30,720 bases of DNA, taken from Acanthamoeba sp. SK_2022b. Lineage: Eukaryota > Discosea > Longamoebia > Acanthamoebidae. Shown here one piece after another: positions 15,505-23,632 of the stretch. Under the pieces are notes generated by a model, which was given only the letters and a program-made list of their open reading frames with translations, ran no database searches and was not told the DNA's origin. A program made the translations under genes and the position numbers. Positions within the stretch are counted from its first letter, which is position 1. Each line of letters opens with the position of its first letter. Where the stretch lies: the NCBI GenBank assembly GCA_027943245.1, contig JANDJZ010000503.1, forward strand, positions 1 through 30,720, given 5' to 3'.

Positions 15505-17247
15505 GTGGTTGAACCAGTTGAGCCAGCGCAGCGGCCATGGACGACGGCGTTCCTGCAGGCTCACCTGCGCAATCCGTTCCTGAATGGCCGCCAACAAATT
15601 CGGCTGTTGTTCATCAGAGTAGAGGCAACCTGTAAGCAAAGGCAAGGCTTCCGCCGCGCTCTCTACCGCCCACAGATGGAATTGCCCCTCGCGTACCGCG
15701 TCGACGACATCTTGACGCAGGCACAGGTGGCGCACGTTGGTCACGGGCAATACGACGCCCTGTTTGCCCGTCAGGCCGCGGCGTAAACAAACTTCGAAGA
15801 AACCTTCGACCTTTTCGTTAACGCCGCCTATCGGCTGTACGTTGCCGAATTGGTCGACGGAGCCGGTGACGGCGATCTGCTGTGTGATTGGCTGCTGCGA
15901 CAGAGCGCTGACCAAGGCGCACAGCTCGGCGAGCGAGGCGCTGTCGCCGTCCACTTCACCGTAAGATTGTTCAAAGACGATGGAAGCGGAGAAGGGCAAC
16001 TGCTGATCCAAATCCAGTTCGGCGATAAGGAACGCCTGCATGATCATCATGCCTTTAGCATGCAGGTTGCCTCCCAGCTCGGCTTTGCGCTCGACGTCGG
16101 TAAACTCGCCGTCGCCAAGATGCACGACGCAACTGATGCGCGAGGGCTCGCCGAAGCTGCGCGGATGGCCGGGATAATCCAGGACTGACAGGCCGTTGAT
16201 CTGCCCGATCACTTCACCCTCGGTCTCAATCAGGATCTGACCCAACTCAATCTCATCCTGCATACGCTCGGCCAGATAGCTTTCGCGCCATTCGCGGGCA
16301 TTCAACGCTGCCTCAAACGCTTTGGCGGTAATGCGCTCCTCTTCGGCATACAGTGCAGCCTCGGACAGCTGCTGGCCAAGCCAAACCGGCGAGAGTGGCA
16401 GGATGCCCTGATCGCCGGTGTAACGCACAGCCTGGACGATCAGCGGCGACCAGGCGTCGGCCGCTAACATCGGCAACTGCCGATCGGCAATCACGCCGTT
16501 GACGTAGCCGCACCACTGCGCCATATCATCGACTTCGGTCAGCTGCAGATCGTCTTCGTATTCGCCGTAGACCGCTTGTTCGCTCAGTTCCGGCTCGATA
16601 TCGTGGAAATCGGCCAGGCCGTGACGGTCGCCGACCACAATCAGCCGCAGGTCCAGCGGCATCGGTGGAATGGCTACCGGCAGCGGGCGGGTTTCGTCTG
16701 GCGAAACCCAATGGAACTGGCGCTGGCCGATCATCTGCTTCAGCCGCAGCCATAGCAATGGCTGAGCCAGCAGCGCCCGAGCCGACAGGATCAGGACGCC
16801 GCCGTTGGCCTGGTGCACCAGACCCGGTTGCAGGGTAATGTCGCCATTGTGGATCCGTACGCAACCAAACAGCTGCTCCGGTTCAATCCACTCCTGGAAC
16901 AGACAAGCACCGCCGGCGGCGAAAGGCTCATCGCCACGGCTGGCCGGCTCTATGCTGACCTTGCCATCCTGAATGGCATAGTGGCTGCCGCGGCATGCCG
17001 TATTCTTCGCCAGCAGTGGTGTGACGGCGTGAGCGATCAGTTCCAGGTACTCTCGCGTTTCTTGCGCTTTCAACAGCATGAAACGCGGTGGCAATTGAGG
17101 GTGGCAAAATAGCGTCAGGGCATTTTCCAGCCGAGGCTGAATGGCGGAAAAGGGCACGGGTGCCAACTGAGCGGCGGTATCAAATATCGCCTGATAAGGC
17201 GTTACGTCCGGCAATAAAGATTGCCATTCAAGTCGGTTATTGGTCAA
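15499..17247 (-). CDS. lonH: Lon-like protease LonH (YcbZ), degenerate ATPase
   Basis: A Lon-family serine protease homologue called YcbZ/LonH in E. coli (586 residues; 582 here). The C-terminal proteolytic domain is intact: the Ser-Lys dyad is S436 in DGDSAS and K479 in GGVNEK. The N-terminal region keeps the outline of a LonB-type AAA domain but has no Walker A P-loop, and the Walker B position reads NGGVLILSARAL (148-159), without the acidic residues. This suggests ATP-independent action, or a role in binding rather than unfolding; that is inference. Its cellular substrate is not known to me. It is read divergently from matP, and the fabA promoter overlaps its 3' end, 68 nt before the fabA start. 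Confidence 0.92.
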   Translation of the reverse strand: MTNNRLEWQSLLPDVTPYQAIFDTAAQLAPVPFSAIQPRLENALTLFCHPQLPPRFMLLKAQETREYLELIAHAVTPLLAKNTACRGSHYAIQDGKVSIEPASRGDEPFAAGGACLFQEWIEPEQLFGCVRIHNGDITLQPGLVHQANGGVLILSARALLAQPLLWLRLKQMIGQRQFHWVSPDETRPLPVAIPPMPLDLRLIVVGDRHGLADFHDIEPELSEQAVYGEYEDDLQLTEVDDMAQWCGYVNGVIADRQLPMLAADAWSPLIVQAVRYTGDQGILPLSPVWLGQQLSEAALYAEEERITAKAFEAALNAREWRESYLAERMQDEIELGQILIETEGEVIGQINGLSVLDYPGHPRSFGEPSRISCVVHLGDGEFTDVERKAELGGNLHAKGMMIMQAFLIAELDLDQQLPFSASIVFEQSYGEVDGDSASLAELCALVSALSQQPITQQIAVTGSVDQFGNVQPIGGVNEKVEGFFEVCLRRGLTGKQGVVLPVTNVRHLCLRQDVVDAVREGQFHLWAVESAAEALPLLTGCLYSDEQQPNLLAAIQERIAQVSLQERRRPWPLRWLNWFNHG

Positions 17248-17282
17248 AGTGTTAGATGCAATCGTTAAAAAGGGAAAGGGCG

Positions 17283-17288
17283 ATTATA
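17283..17288 (-). promoter_or_regulatory. Possible lonH -10 element
   Basis: A perfect TATAAT on the minus strand, 36 nt before the lonH start. No good -35 sits at 16-18 bp, so this is a weak call. Confidence 0.35.
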
Positions 17289-17457
17289 CAAGAATAACGG
17301 CAGCTTGATACATGCGGAGTGCCTGTTGGCATCAGGGAGTTTGACATCGCGCGATGACTGTGCAAAAAACAGTCTAAAAGACGGCTTAATTGCCGGGGAA
17401 ATTCGGCGCAAAGCTGTTATGCTTATTTGAAGTTACGCGGTCACTGAAGAGCTCAAG

Positions 17458-17916
17458 ATGAAATATCAGCAACTGGAAAATCTGGAGAGCGGTTGGAAAT
17501 GGAAGTACCTGGTGAAGAAGCACCGGGAAGGGGAACTTATTACCCGCTACATTGAAAACAGCGCTGCTCAGGAGGCGGTTAACGAGCTGCTGAAGCTGGA
17601 AAATGAGCCGGTCAAGGTACTTGCATGGATTGCCGCTCATATGAATCCGGAGCTGGATAACCGGATGAAGCAAACGATCCGCGCCCGCCGCAAACGTCAT
17701 TTTAACGCAGAACACCAGCATACGCGTAAAAAATCTATCGATCTGGAGTTTTTGGTTTGGCAACGCTTGGCTGCCCTGGCGCGCCGTCGTGGCGTCACGC
17801 TGTCGGAAACGGTTGTGCAGCTTATCGAAGATGCTGAGCGCAAAGAGAAGTATGCGAATCAGATGTCGTCGTTGAAAGAAGATTTGAAGGCGATTCTCGG
17901 TAAAGAACCTAAGTAA
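17458..17916 (+). CDS. matP: Macrodomain Ter protein MatP
   Basis: A DNA-binding protein that condenses the chromosome terminus region by binding matS sites and links it to the division site through ZapB. The 152-residue product (E. coli 150) starts [18 protein letters not shown]. It has an N-terminal four-helix region, a basic [23 protein letters not shown] segment (landmark near 76-97) and the ribbon-helix-helix beginning [24 protein letters not shown], then a C-terminal coiled-coil helix. I found no matS-like GTGACRNYGTCAC sequence by eye in the window. It is divergent from lonH and ends at the bidirectional terminator shared with ompA. Confidence 0.95.
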   Translation: MKYQQLENLESGWKWKYLVKKHREGELITRYIENSAAQEAVNELLKLENEPVKVLAWIAAHMNPELDNRMKQTIRARRKRHFNAEHQHTRKKSIDLEFLVWQRLAALARRRGVTLSETVVQLIEDAERKEKYANQMSSLKEDLKAILGKEPK

Positions 17917-17973
17917 ACGGGGCAGAGCGCCTTAGTTACACTGGGTCTTGAATGTTCTGATAACAGCAGGACG

Positions 17974-18005
17974 AAAAAAAACCCCGCAATGCGGGGTTTT
18001 TTATT
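17974..18005. terminator. Bidirectional terminator between matP and ompA
   Basis: AAAAAAAACCCCGC, a short AAT loop region and GCGGGGTTTTTTATT form a GC-rich stem with a T-run in each direction. It serves matP on the plus strand and ompA on the minus strand. Confidence 0.95.
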
Positions 18006-18017
18006 AGGCGAGTAAAC

Positions 18018-19097
18018 TTAGCCCTGAGGCTGAGTTACAACGTCTTTGATACCTTTAACTTCGATCTCTACGCGACGATCTGGTGCCAGGCAGTCGATCT
18101 GAGCTTTGGTAGCGCGGCCAGCTTTGTAGCCACAGGTGTTGCCAGTAACTGGATCAGCTTTGCCCATGCCACGTGCAGAGATTTTGTCTGACGGGATGCC
18201 TTTGGAGACCAGGTAGTCAACAACGCTTTGTGCGCGTTTTTCAGACAGTTTCTGGTTGTACTGAGCAGAACCAACGGCGTCGGTGTAACCCAGAACAACT
18301 ACGGAACCGTCTTTAGGATCCATGGAGCTCAGCTGGGAGTACAGCTGATCCAGAGCCTGCTGACCTTGTGGCTTCAGAGTTGCTTTGTTGAAGTTGAACA
18401 GCACGTCAGACTTCAGAGTGAAACGCTTGGTTTCAACAACTGGAGCCGGAGCTGGAGCTGGAGCAACTGGAGCAACTACGTCATCCTGACCGAAGCGATA
18501 AGAAACGCCCAGGCTCAGCATGGTGTTGTCTGGACGTGCGCCAACGGTACCTGCGTCACCGATGTTGCTTACGAACTGGTAGTCCAGGCGGGTAGCCCAG
18601 TTTTTGGTCAGTGCGTATTCAACACCAACAGCAGCCAGCGGAGAAACGCCGGTGTCGTGGTCGCTCAGGCGAGTGCCGTTGCCGTAGTTAGCTTTGGAGT
18701 CTGCACGCCATACCATACCACCCAGACGAGTGTAGATGTCCAGATCGTCAGCAATTGGGTAGCTCAGTTTAGCGGCCAGTTGAACGCCCTGCGCTTTGAA
18801 AGCACCGTTGTTCACGCTGCCTTTGTAAGGCATACGGCCAAGCCAGTCATAGCCCAGTTCGAAGCCCAGGTATTGGTTTGCCTGGTAGCCCAGGAACGCG
18901 CCGGCACCCAGCTGATCTTTGTGGGTTGGGCCGTTGCCGATACCGTTCTGGTAACCGTTACCGTAGAAACCAGTGTCGTGGTACTGGGACCAGCCCAGTT
19001 TAGCACCGGTGTACCAGGTGTTATCTTTTGGAGCGGCTTGCGCTACGGTAGCGAAACCTGCCAGTGCCACTGCTAATGCGATAGCTGTCTTTTTCAT
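18018..19097 (-). CDS. ompA: Outer membrane protein A
   Basis: Abundant outer-membrane protein: an eight-stranded barrel plus a periplasmic domain that holds peptidoglycan. The 359-residue precursor has a 21-residue signal peptide ending AQA before APKDNTWY. The barrel is followed by a Pro/Ala hinge ([13 protein letters not shown]) and an OmpA-like domain with [18 protein letters not shown], the NPVTGNT-type loop region and a cysteine pair ([15 protein letters not shown]). It is 13 residues longer than E. coli OmpA (346), partly because of a Gly/Asn-rich loop 1 ([18 protein letters not shown]). Codon choice is strongly biased, as in highly expressed genes. Ten in-frame codons upstream of this ATG belong to the leader. 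Confidence 0.98.
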   Translation of the reverse strand: MKKTAIALAVALAGFATVAQAAPKDNTWYTGAKLGWSQYHDTGFYGNGYQNGIGNGPTHKDQLGAGAFLGYQANQYLGFELGYDWLGRMPYKGSVNNGAFKAQGVQLAAKLSYPIADDLDIYTRLGGMVWRADSKANYGNGTRLSDHDTGVSPLAAVGVEYALTKNWATRLDYQFVSNIGDAGTVGARPDNTMLSLGVSYRFGQDDVVAPVAPAPAPAPVVETKRFTLKSDVLFNFNKATLKPQGQQALDQLYSQLSSMDPKDGSVVVLGYTDAVGSAQYNQKLSEKRAQSVVDYLVSKGIPSDKISARGMGKADPVTGNTCGYKAGRATKAQIDCLAPDRRVEIEVKGIKDVVTQPQG

Positions 19098-19239
19098 TTT
19101 GCGCCTCGTTATCATCCAAATAGGCAATGAGCTTTAAAGCTGTTTTAAGCCCTTGGTTAAATTCCTTCGCCAAGGTTTAAGCCCTCGTTTGTTACTCGCC
19201 AGTTTTTCTGACGTTATAGAGCAACCTTGGCGATGTAAA
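19098..19239 (-). promoter_or_regulatory. ompA promoter and structured mRNA leader
   Basis: TTTACA (19234-19239) and TATAAC (19213-19218), 15 bp apart, form a likely promoter, giving a leader of about 110 nt. The leader holds a 5' hairpin GTCAG/CTGGC, an inverted repeat CCTTGG/CCAAGG (19151-19156, 19170-19175), a 12-bp palindrome AGCTTTAAAGCT (19130-19141) and a duplicated AGGGCTTAA (19145-19153, 19177-19185). The last 25 nt, GATGATAACGAGGCGCAAA before the ATG, match the region bound by the sRNA MicA in E. coli. Leader structure stabilises ompA mRNA in E. coli; the same role here is inferred. From here to the sulA stop at 19455 I see no gene. Confidence 0.65.
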
Positions 19240-19454
19240 GTCTACAACGTGGCGCGAAAGTTACAAGTGTGATGTGATAAGGCTCTAAAAAAAAACGCGG
19301 AATCGTACATATTTGCTAACATTCTTAGCCTAAAAAAACGGCGATTCATCGGGCGTTTTTGCTTGGCAAACCGCAGCCGGACTAGCTTTGTGCCTTATCC
19401 CGCAAAGGTTCCCTCTACGGGGTGCGAAAATGATGGGAAAAATCCTAAATTTAC

Positions 19455-19961
19455 TTAATGATACAAAGAAGAGTGAATTTTTAGGGTGGAACAGTGTCCG
19501 TGAGTCGGGTCAATGTCACGTTGAGGACGCATGATAAACCCGTAGGCATTACCCAATTCTGCCGCACGTCTTAATTTTAGACGATCCTCCTCCGTTAGCT
19601 CGGGCAACCAGCCGAGAACCACGCTGTAGTTCCCCGTTTGCAGCGCTTTTTCCATTGCCTCAACCGTATTCACCGGGCTGATTTGGCTCAACTGCACCAT
19701 TTTATCCACCGGCAGGCCGGATTGCTGCAGCCATTGCTTGCTTAACTTTTGCTGCGGCGTCAGCCACAGAAGCCAGCGAGACTGCTTGCCCAGTTGCTGC
19801 AGCAGGGGCAACAGCAGTTGAGCCACTGCGGGCTGGCGCTCGTTGTAAACAAGTTCACTGATCAAGCCATTCTCTTTGCCGACATTTGTGTTCTTCGCAA
19901 CGCTGTTCGCGGTAAAAGAGCCATGGCTAAAATGAGGTTGGTAGAGTGATTGAGTACGCAT
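19455..19961 (-). CDS. sulA: SOS-induced cell division inhibitor SulA
   Basis: Binds FtsZ and blocks Z-ring assembly during DNA damage. The 168-residue product (E. coli 169) has a variable N-terminus (about 1-45) and a conserved RecA-like core including [20 protein letters not shown] (landmark near 60-80) and [21 protein letters not shown]. It ends in ...SSLYH; the terminal histidine region is the signal by which Lon degrades SulA in E. coli, so rapid turnover is expected here too. A near-perfect LexA box lies 22 nt upstream over the promoter. It is followed by ompA, which has its own promoter. Confidence 0.96.
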   Translation of the reverse strand: MRTQSLYQPHFSHGSFTANSVAKNTNVGKENGLISELVYNERQPAVAQLLLPLLQQLGKQSRWLLWLTPQQKLSKQWLQQSGLPVDKMVQLSQISPVNTVEAMEKALQTGNYSVVLGWLPELTEEDRLKLRRAAELGNAYGFIMRPQRDIDPTHGHCSTLKIHSSLYH

Positions 19962-19981
19962 AAAGTTCCCGCCCGTCGTGT

Positions 19982-20024
19982 TACTGTATGTTTATACAGT
20001 ATCCCTGATTTCGGATAAGATCAA
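19982..20024 (-). promoter_or_regulatory. sulA promoter with LexA (SOS) box
   Basis: The 20-mer TACTGTATGTTTATACAGTA (19982-20001) contains the CTGT-N8-ACAG LexA consensus. On the minus strand, TTGATC (20019-20024) and TACTGT (19996-20001) stand 17 bp apart, the same arrangement as I recall for E. coli sulA. LexA therefore covers the -10 region. Confidence 0.93.
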
Positions 20025-20190
20025 CCCAAATTTTCGTAGCGGCTCGCATAATTGCGATCATTTTTTGTACCGGTGTTTTTTGTGATTGGCATGCAGACGG
20101 ATAGTGCGTATTTTTCTAATTAGTTGTTCACGTTACTTTTTTCATTGATGAGAGAAATAATACGACCGGAACCTAAAAAGGAGGAATGCT

Positions 20191-20847
20191 ATGAAAAGGA
20201 TGTCGACGAGAAGAATCACGCAGGCTAAAAGTTGCTTCGCGGCGCTGGGCACCATCACCACGCGGTCACAGTTTGGCGGCTATGGGCTGTTGGCTGAGGG
20301 GGTGATGTTTGCAGTGATAGCGGAAGGCGAGCTGTATTTGCGGGCTACGGCGAGCATGGAACCGGCCTTTCGCGCTCGGGGCATGGTCAATATGGTCTAT
20401 TCCAAGCGCGGAGTGCCCATCACTTTGCGCTATTACTGGGTTGACGAGTCCCTGTGGCGGGAACGTAACGAATTGGTGGGGCTGGCTTGGCAAGCTGTCA
20501 GGGAGGCCCGTCGGGAACAGCGGCTCAAGGCCGGCGACCACGGCAGATTGAAGGCGCTGCCGAATATAGATGTCAATATGGAGCGGCTGTTGTGGCGAGC
20601 GGGTATCCGCAACGCCTATGACCTGCGGTTGCAGGGCGCGAAACGCAGCTATCTTAGCCTGCTGCAACAACAGACCAATCTGGGATTGCGAGTCCTGTTG
20701 TCGCTGGGCGGGGCGATAGCCGGTTATCATCAGGCGGCATTACCGGCTGAATTGCATAACGAATTGGTGCGCTGGTTCGATCATATGATGGCGATGCGCC
20801 GCCATGGACATGAGCCGGTGATTCAGGGCCCGTCGAGCGGGCCCTGA
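20191..20847 (+). CDS. sxy: Competence and CRP-S regulator Sxy/TfoX
   Basis: Coactivator that works with CRP at CRP-S promoters of competence genes in Enterobacteriaceae and Pasteurellaceae. The 218-residue product (E. coli 209) has an N-terminal TfoX domain with FGGYGLLAEGVMFAVIAEGELYLRA (landmark from about residue 28) and a C-terminal TfoX domain with LPNIDVNMERLLWRAGI, a helix-hairpin-helix-like region. AGGAGG lies 6 nt before the ATG, an unusually strong site for a gene usually held low. The last eight codons fall inside a perfect hairpin (20821-20849). The 189-nt upstream gap shows no clear CRP site, only a half-site TGTGA near 20090. Confidence 0.92.
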   Translation: MKRMSTRRITQAKSCFAALGTITTRSQFGGYGLLAEGVMFAVIAEGELYLRATASMEPAFRARGMVNMVYSKRGVPITLRYYWVDESLWRERNELVGLAWQAVREARREQRLKAGDHGRLKALPNIDVNMERLLWRAGIRNAYDLRLQGAKRSYLSLLQQQTNLGLRVLLSLGGAIAGYHQAALPAELHNELVRWFDHMMAMRRHGHEPVIQGPSSGP

Positions 20848-20849
20848 AT
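20821..20849. terminator. Perfect 12-bp hairpin between convergent sxy and yccS
   Basis: ATTCAGGGCCCG (20821-20832) and CGGGCCCTGAAT (20838-20849) pair perfectly around a 5-nt loop. The hairpin includes the sxy stop codon and reaches to 2 nt before the yccS stop. It has no T-run either way, so a terminator role is plausible by position but not proven. Confidence 0.5.
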
Positions 20850-20851
20850 GA

Positions 20852-22987
20852 TTAGGCTGTCTTATTGATTTGGGTGTGCAGCGCGGTGAGTTCCGGCAGA
20901 AGTTCGAGCACCAGCCCCACCTGCTGCAAAACCAGCTGTTCTTTGCTTTCAGGTTCCGGAACGGCTTGGCGAATCCGCTCCGCCAGCTGTTCCAGCGCCT
21001 GAGCAATGCGCTGGCTGTTCTGTTCTTCCTGATGCAGGGCGCCGTCCACGTAACACACGGCATCATTGAGCAGGTCGAGCGTGGCAGGGGTATTCAGCCG
21101 CTCGCGGTGCGCACCCAACGCCGAGATATAACTCAGGAGTGTGTGGTTCAGGCAGAGCAGGCGGAAGGCGGCTTCCTGCAGCGCCTTGTCGGCCTTGGGA
21201 TCGGCGGACATGTTGGAGATGACCGAAGCCAGCTCGGCATCGCTGTTGTGGGCATCTCGCCGCGCAATGCGGTAGGCGAGGCCGTTATCCTTACCCTGGT
21301 GGTATTGCACCAGAATGGCGTCCAGATAACGGCAGTTGGCATTCAGCGTTTTATCCACCACCGCCGGCAGTTGGCGGAACTTCCAGTCCGGCCAGATAAA
21401 GCTGACTGCCGCCCAGGCGATGGCGCAGCCTAGCAAGGTATCGTAAACGCGCGGAGCTGCCACTTCGAATCCTTCACCCAACAGGTTAAAGCACAACAGC
21501 ACCAGCAGCGTGATGAACATCGTCGCGTGCGCATATTGTACGGTGCGGAAAGCGAAGAACAGAACGCCGGTGATGACGATCAACACCAGCTGTCCTTCCA
21601 GTGAAGGCACGAAATAGAGGATTGGCAGGCCGATAAGAATACCGGCCAGGGTGCCGATGATGCGCAATGCCAGGCGTCGGCGGGTGGCATTGTAGTTCGG
21701 TTGGCAGACGAACAGGCTGGTCAACAGGATCCAGTAACCGTGCTGCATGCCGGTGAATTGAATGAAGGCGTAACCCACGCACAGCACCACCGACATGCGG
21801 ATCGCGTGGCGGAACAGGGCCGACTGGGGCGTCAAATGGCGGCTGATGCGCAGCCGGATATCGCTCCAGCCAGTTAAGCGGTCATCGGCCAGGCTGTTCT
21901 CTTCCGCTTGCCCGCTGGCCAGCGTCTGCTCTGATTCGATATTGGCCAGCTGCGCATCGATCGCATGCAGGTTTTTCAACAGATGCGCCAGCGCCTTGGT
22001 CTGCTCGGTATTGCACTGGGTTTCGGCGATGCGCGCCAATGCCTCCTGAATGCGGCTGAAAGCCGGTTCAAAGCGCGGGTTGTGCTGGTACTTTTGCCGC
22101 AGCAGGATCGATTGCGCCAATTGGCGGCAGGCGCGCGCCTGCATGCTCAGCAAACGCTGGAAGCGGAACAAAATGTCGCTGTGGCGGAATTGCCGGCTGA
22201 GTGCGTGGTACTGAACGTGGGAAGAGCTGGCGCGTTCGTGGATATCCTGCGCGACAAAATAGTAGTGCAAGGTGCGGCGGGTGCCACGCTGGCCGCGATC
22301 GCCTTTCAGGCGCGTCAGCAGCGAGGCTTTGGTTTGGTTAAGCAACGCGACCAGGGCGCTGTTGGCCATCGCGACATCCATCCAGGGCAGATCGGCGTCG
22401 CGCTCGGCATCGGGATCGAACAGATTGGCTTTGGCATCCAGATAGTTGGCCAACTGATCGTAGCAGCGCGCCAGGTTCTCTTGCAGCGGCCGGATAGGGA
22501 ACAGCAGGTGGCCCGCCAGCGTCAGCAGGTTGTACCACAGTGCGCCGATCACCAACAGCAGCGGCTGCTGATACCAGGCATCGTACATGGCGGTGCCGAG
22601 CATGGTATAAACCGCGATCAGCAGCGCGCCGAAGGCGATGGTGGCGTAACGTTGCCCCAAGGCACCGAGCAGGATAAAACCGCAGGTCGACGTGGTTAAG
22701 CCAAGGGCGAACAACCAGGGGTAGGGGAACAGCAGCTCGATTGAAGCAGAGGCGACAAAGAAGCACACCAGCGTGATCAGCAGGTTGCGTAACCTGCCGG
22801 CCAGGCGGTCATCCAAATCAGTCAGGGCCGCCGCCACGACGCCCAGCGTTAGCGGGATGGTCAGCTTGGGAATGCCCAACCACCAGGGAACGGCGGTGGT
22901 GCCGATCAGCGCAATAAGGATGCGCAGGTGATACAGCAGGTTGCTGTTGTAGGTATAACGACGAACTGCGGGTGCAAAAGAGAGCAC
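20852..22987 (-). CDS. yccS: FUSC-family inner membrane protein YccS
   Basis: A large inner-membrane protein of the YccS/YhfK family with FUSC-like domains, related to aromatic-acid exporter membrane subunits; its substrate is not established. The 711-residue product (E. coli about 717-720) has two membrane blocks. The first is near 20-170 (with TIPLTLGVVAAALTDLDDRL), the second near 395-530 (GYWILLTSLFVCQPNYNATR and VLLCFNLLGEGFEVA). A long cytoplasmic region lies between them, with a C-terminal helical domain. It starts with GTG at 22985-22987, six nt after a GAGGAG site, and follows yccF by 26 nt, so the two form an operon. Confidence 0.93.
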   Translation of the reverse strand: MLSFAPAVRRYTYNSNLLYHLRILIALIGTTAVPWWLGIPKLTIPLTLGVVAAALTDLDDRLAGRLRNLLITLVCFFVASASIELLFPYPWLFALGLTTSTCGFILLGALGQRYATIAFGALLIAVYTMLGTAMYDAWYQQPLLLVIGALWYNLLTLAGHLLFPIRPLQENLARCYDQLANYLDAKANLFDPDAERDADLPWMDVAMANSALVALLNQTKASLLTRLKGDRGQRGTRRTLHYYFVAQDIHERASSSHVQYHALSRQFRHSDILFRFQRLLSMQARACRQLAQSILLRQKYQHNPRFEPAFSRIQEALARIAETQCNTEQTKALAHLLKNLHAIDAQLANIESEQTLASGQAEENSLADDRLTGWSDIRLRISRHLTPQSALFRHAIRMSVVLCVGYAFIQFTGMQHGYWILLTSLFVCQPNYNATRRRLALRIIGTLAGILIGLPILYFVPSLEGQLVLIVITGVLFFAFRTVQYAHATMFITLLVLLCFNLLGEGFEVAAPRVYDTLLGCAIAWAAVSFIWPDWKFRQLPAVVDKTLNANCRYLDAILVQYHQGKDNGLAYRIARRDAHNSDAELASVISNMSADPKADKALQEAAFRLLCLNHTLLSYISALGAHRERLNTPATLDLLNDAVCYVDGALHQEEQNSQRIAQALEQLAERIRQAVPEPESKEQLVLQQVGLVLELLPELTALHTQINKTA

Positions 22988-23013
22988 GAAAAACTCCTCA
23001 AACGGAGAAAAAA

Positions 23014-23466
23014 TTAACGCTGATGATAGTGGCGGCGAGCATTCTCAATACGCGCTTGCTGGGCCATTTCTACCGAGACGACGCGGCGCCCCACCGGCCA
23101 CAGCGCGATGGCGGCAATTTTGAAATTGGCGATGCCGACCGGAATGCCGATGATCGAAACGCACTGCACGATGCCGGCGGCGATGTGTGACAGGCATAGC
23201 CACCAGCCGAACAGCACCAACCAGATAATGTTGAGCAGCGAACCGCCGGCGGAGAGCAGCGCATTGCTTTTTTCCGGGTAGAGTTCATCGACGTGAATTG
23301 CCTCATTGCCGAAAGGCACCAGCGACAGCTTGGTGATTTCCCAGCAGGAGCGGGTGAGCGGCAGCGTGATGACCAGCAGCACGCTGAACACCGTGGCGAT
23401 GAGCCAACCCAGCGTGGTGAAGAAACCGCCCAACACAAAATTAAGAATATTCAGTACAGTACGCAT
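23014..23466 (-). CDS. yccF: YccF family inner membrane protein (DUF307)
   Basis: A small inner-membrane protein of unknown function with two copies of the YccF domain. The 150-residue product (E. coli 148) has membrane segments around FVLGGFFTTLGWLIATVFSV (from about 10) and SLLNIIWLVLFGWWLCLSHI, with a conserved LTRSCWEITKLSLVPFGNEA and IIGIPVGIANFKIAAIALWP. I chose the ATG giving MRTVLNILNF, which matches E. coli; an ATG three codons upstream (23475) is possible and neither has a strong ribosome-binding site. It is first of a two-gene unit with yccS. The link to YccS function is inference from conserved linkage. Confidence 0.9.
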   Translation of the reverse strand: MRTVLNILNFVLGGFFTTLGWLIATVFSVLLVITLPLTRSCWEITKLSLVPFGNEAIHVDELYPEKSNALLSAGGSLLNIIWLVLFGWWLCLSHIAAGIVQCVSIIGIPVGIANFKIAAIALWPVGRRVVSVEMAQQARIENARRHYHQR

Positions 23467-23632
23467 AGACGTCATTCTGCTCTAATGATGGCCAAACCGC
23501 GATGCGGGCGTATTCACGATAAAAACGCAAAATCTATTCTACCCTTTTTTTAGCGCTAGAGTGCCACTGCTTATCACAGGTAAACTGGCAGATATCCGTT
23601 ATTTAATCTCAACATAGTCATGGCGCGACGAT

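Noticed and set aside
17358..17372. LexA-like palindrome CTGT...ACAG upstream of matP
   Set aside because: The spacing between half-sites is 7, not 8, and the interior is an A-run; LexA is strict about spacing. The true box in this window is at sulA.
18228..19076. A 282-codon plus-strand frame opposite ompA
   Set aside because: The strong codon bias of ompA leaves the antisense frame free of stops. The translation has no plausible start signal or family resemblance.
20085..20105. CRP site upstream of sxy
   Set aside because: Only one half (TGTGA) is good; the second half does not match TCACA or TCGCA, so I did not annotate it.
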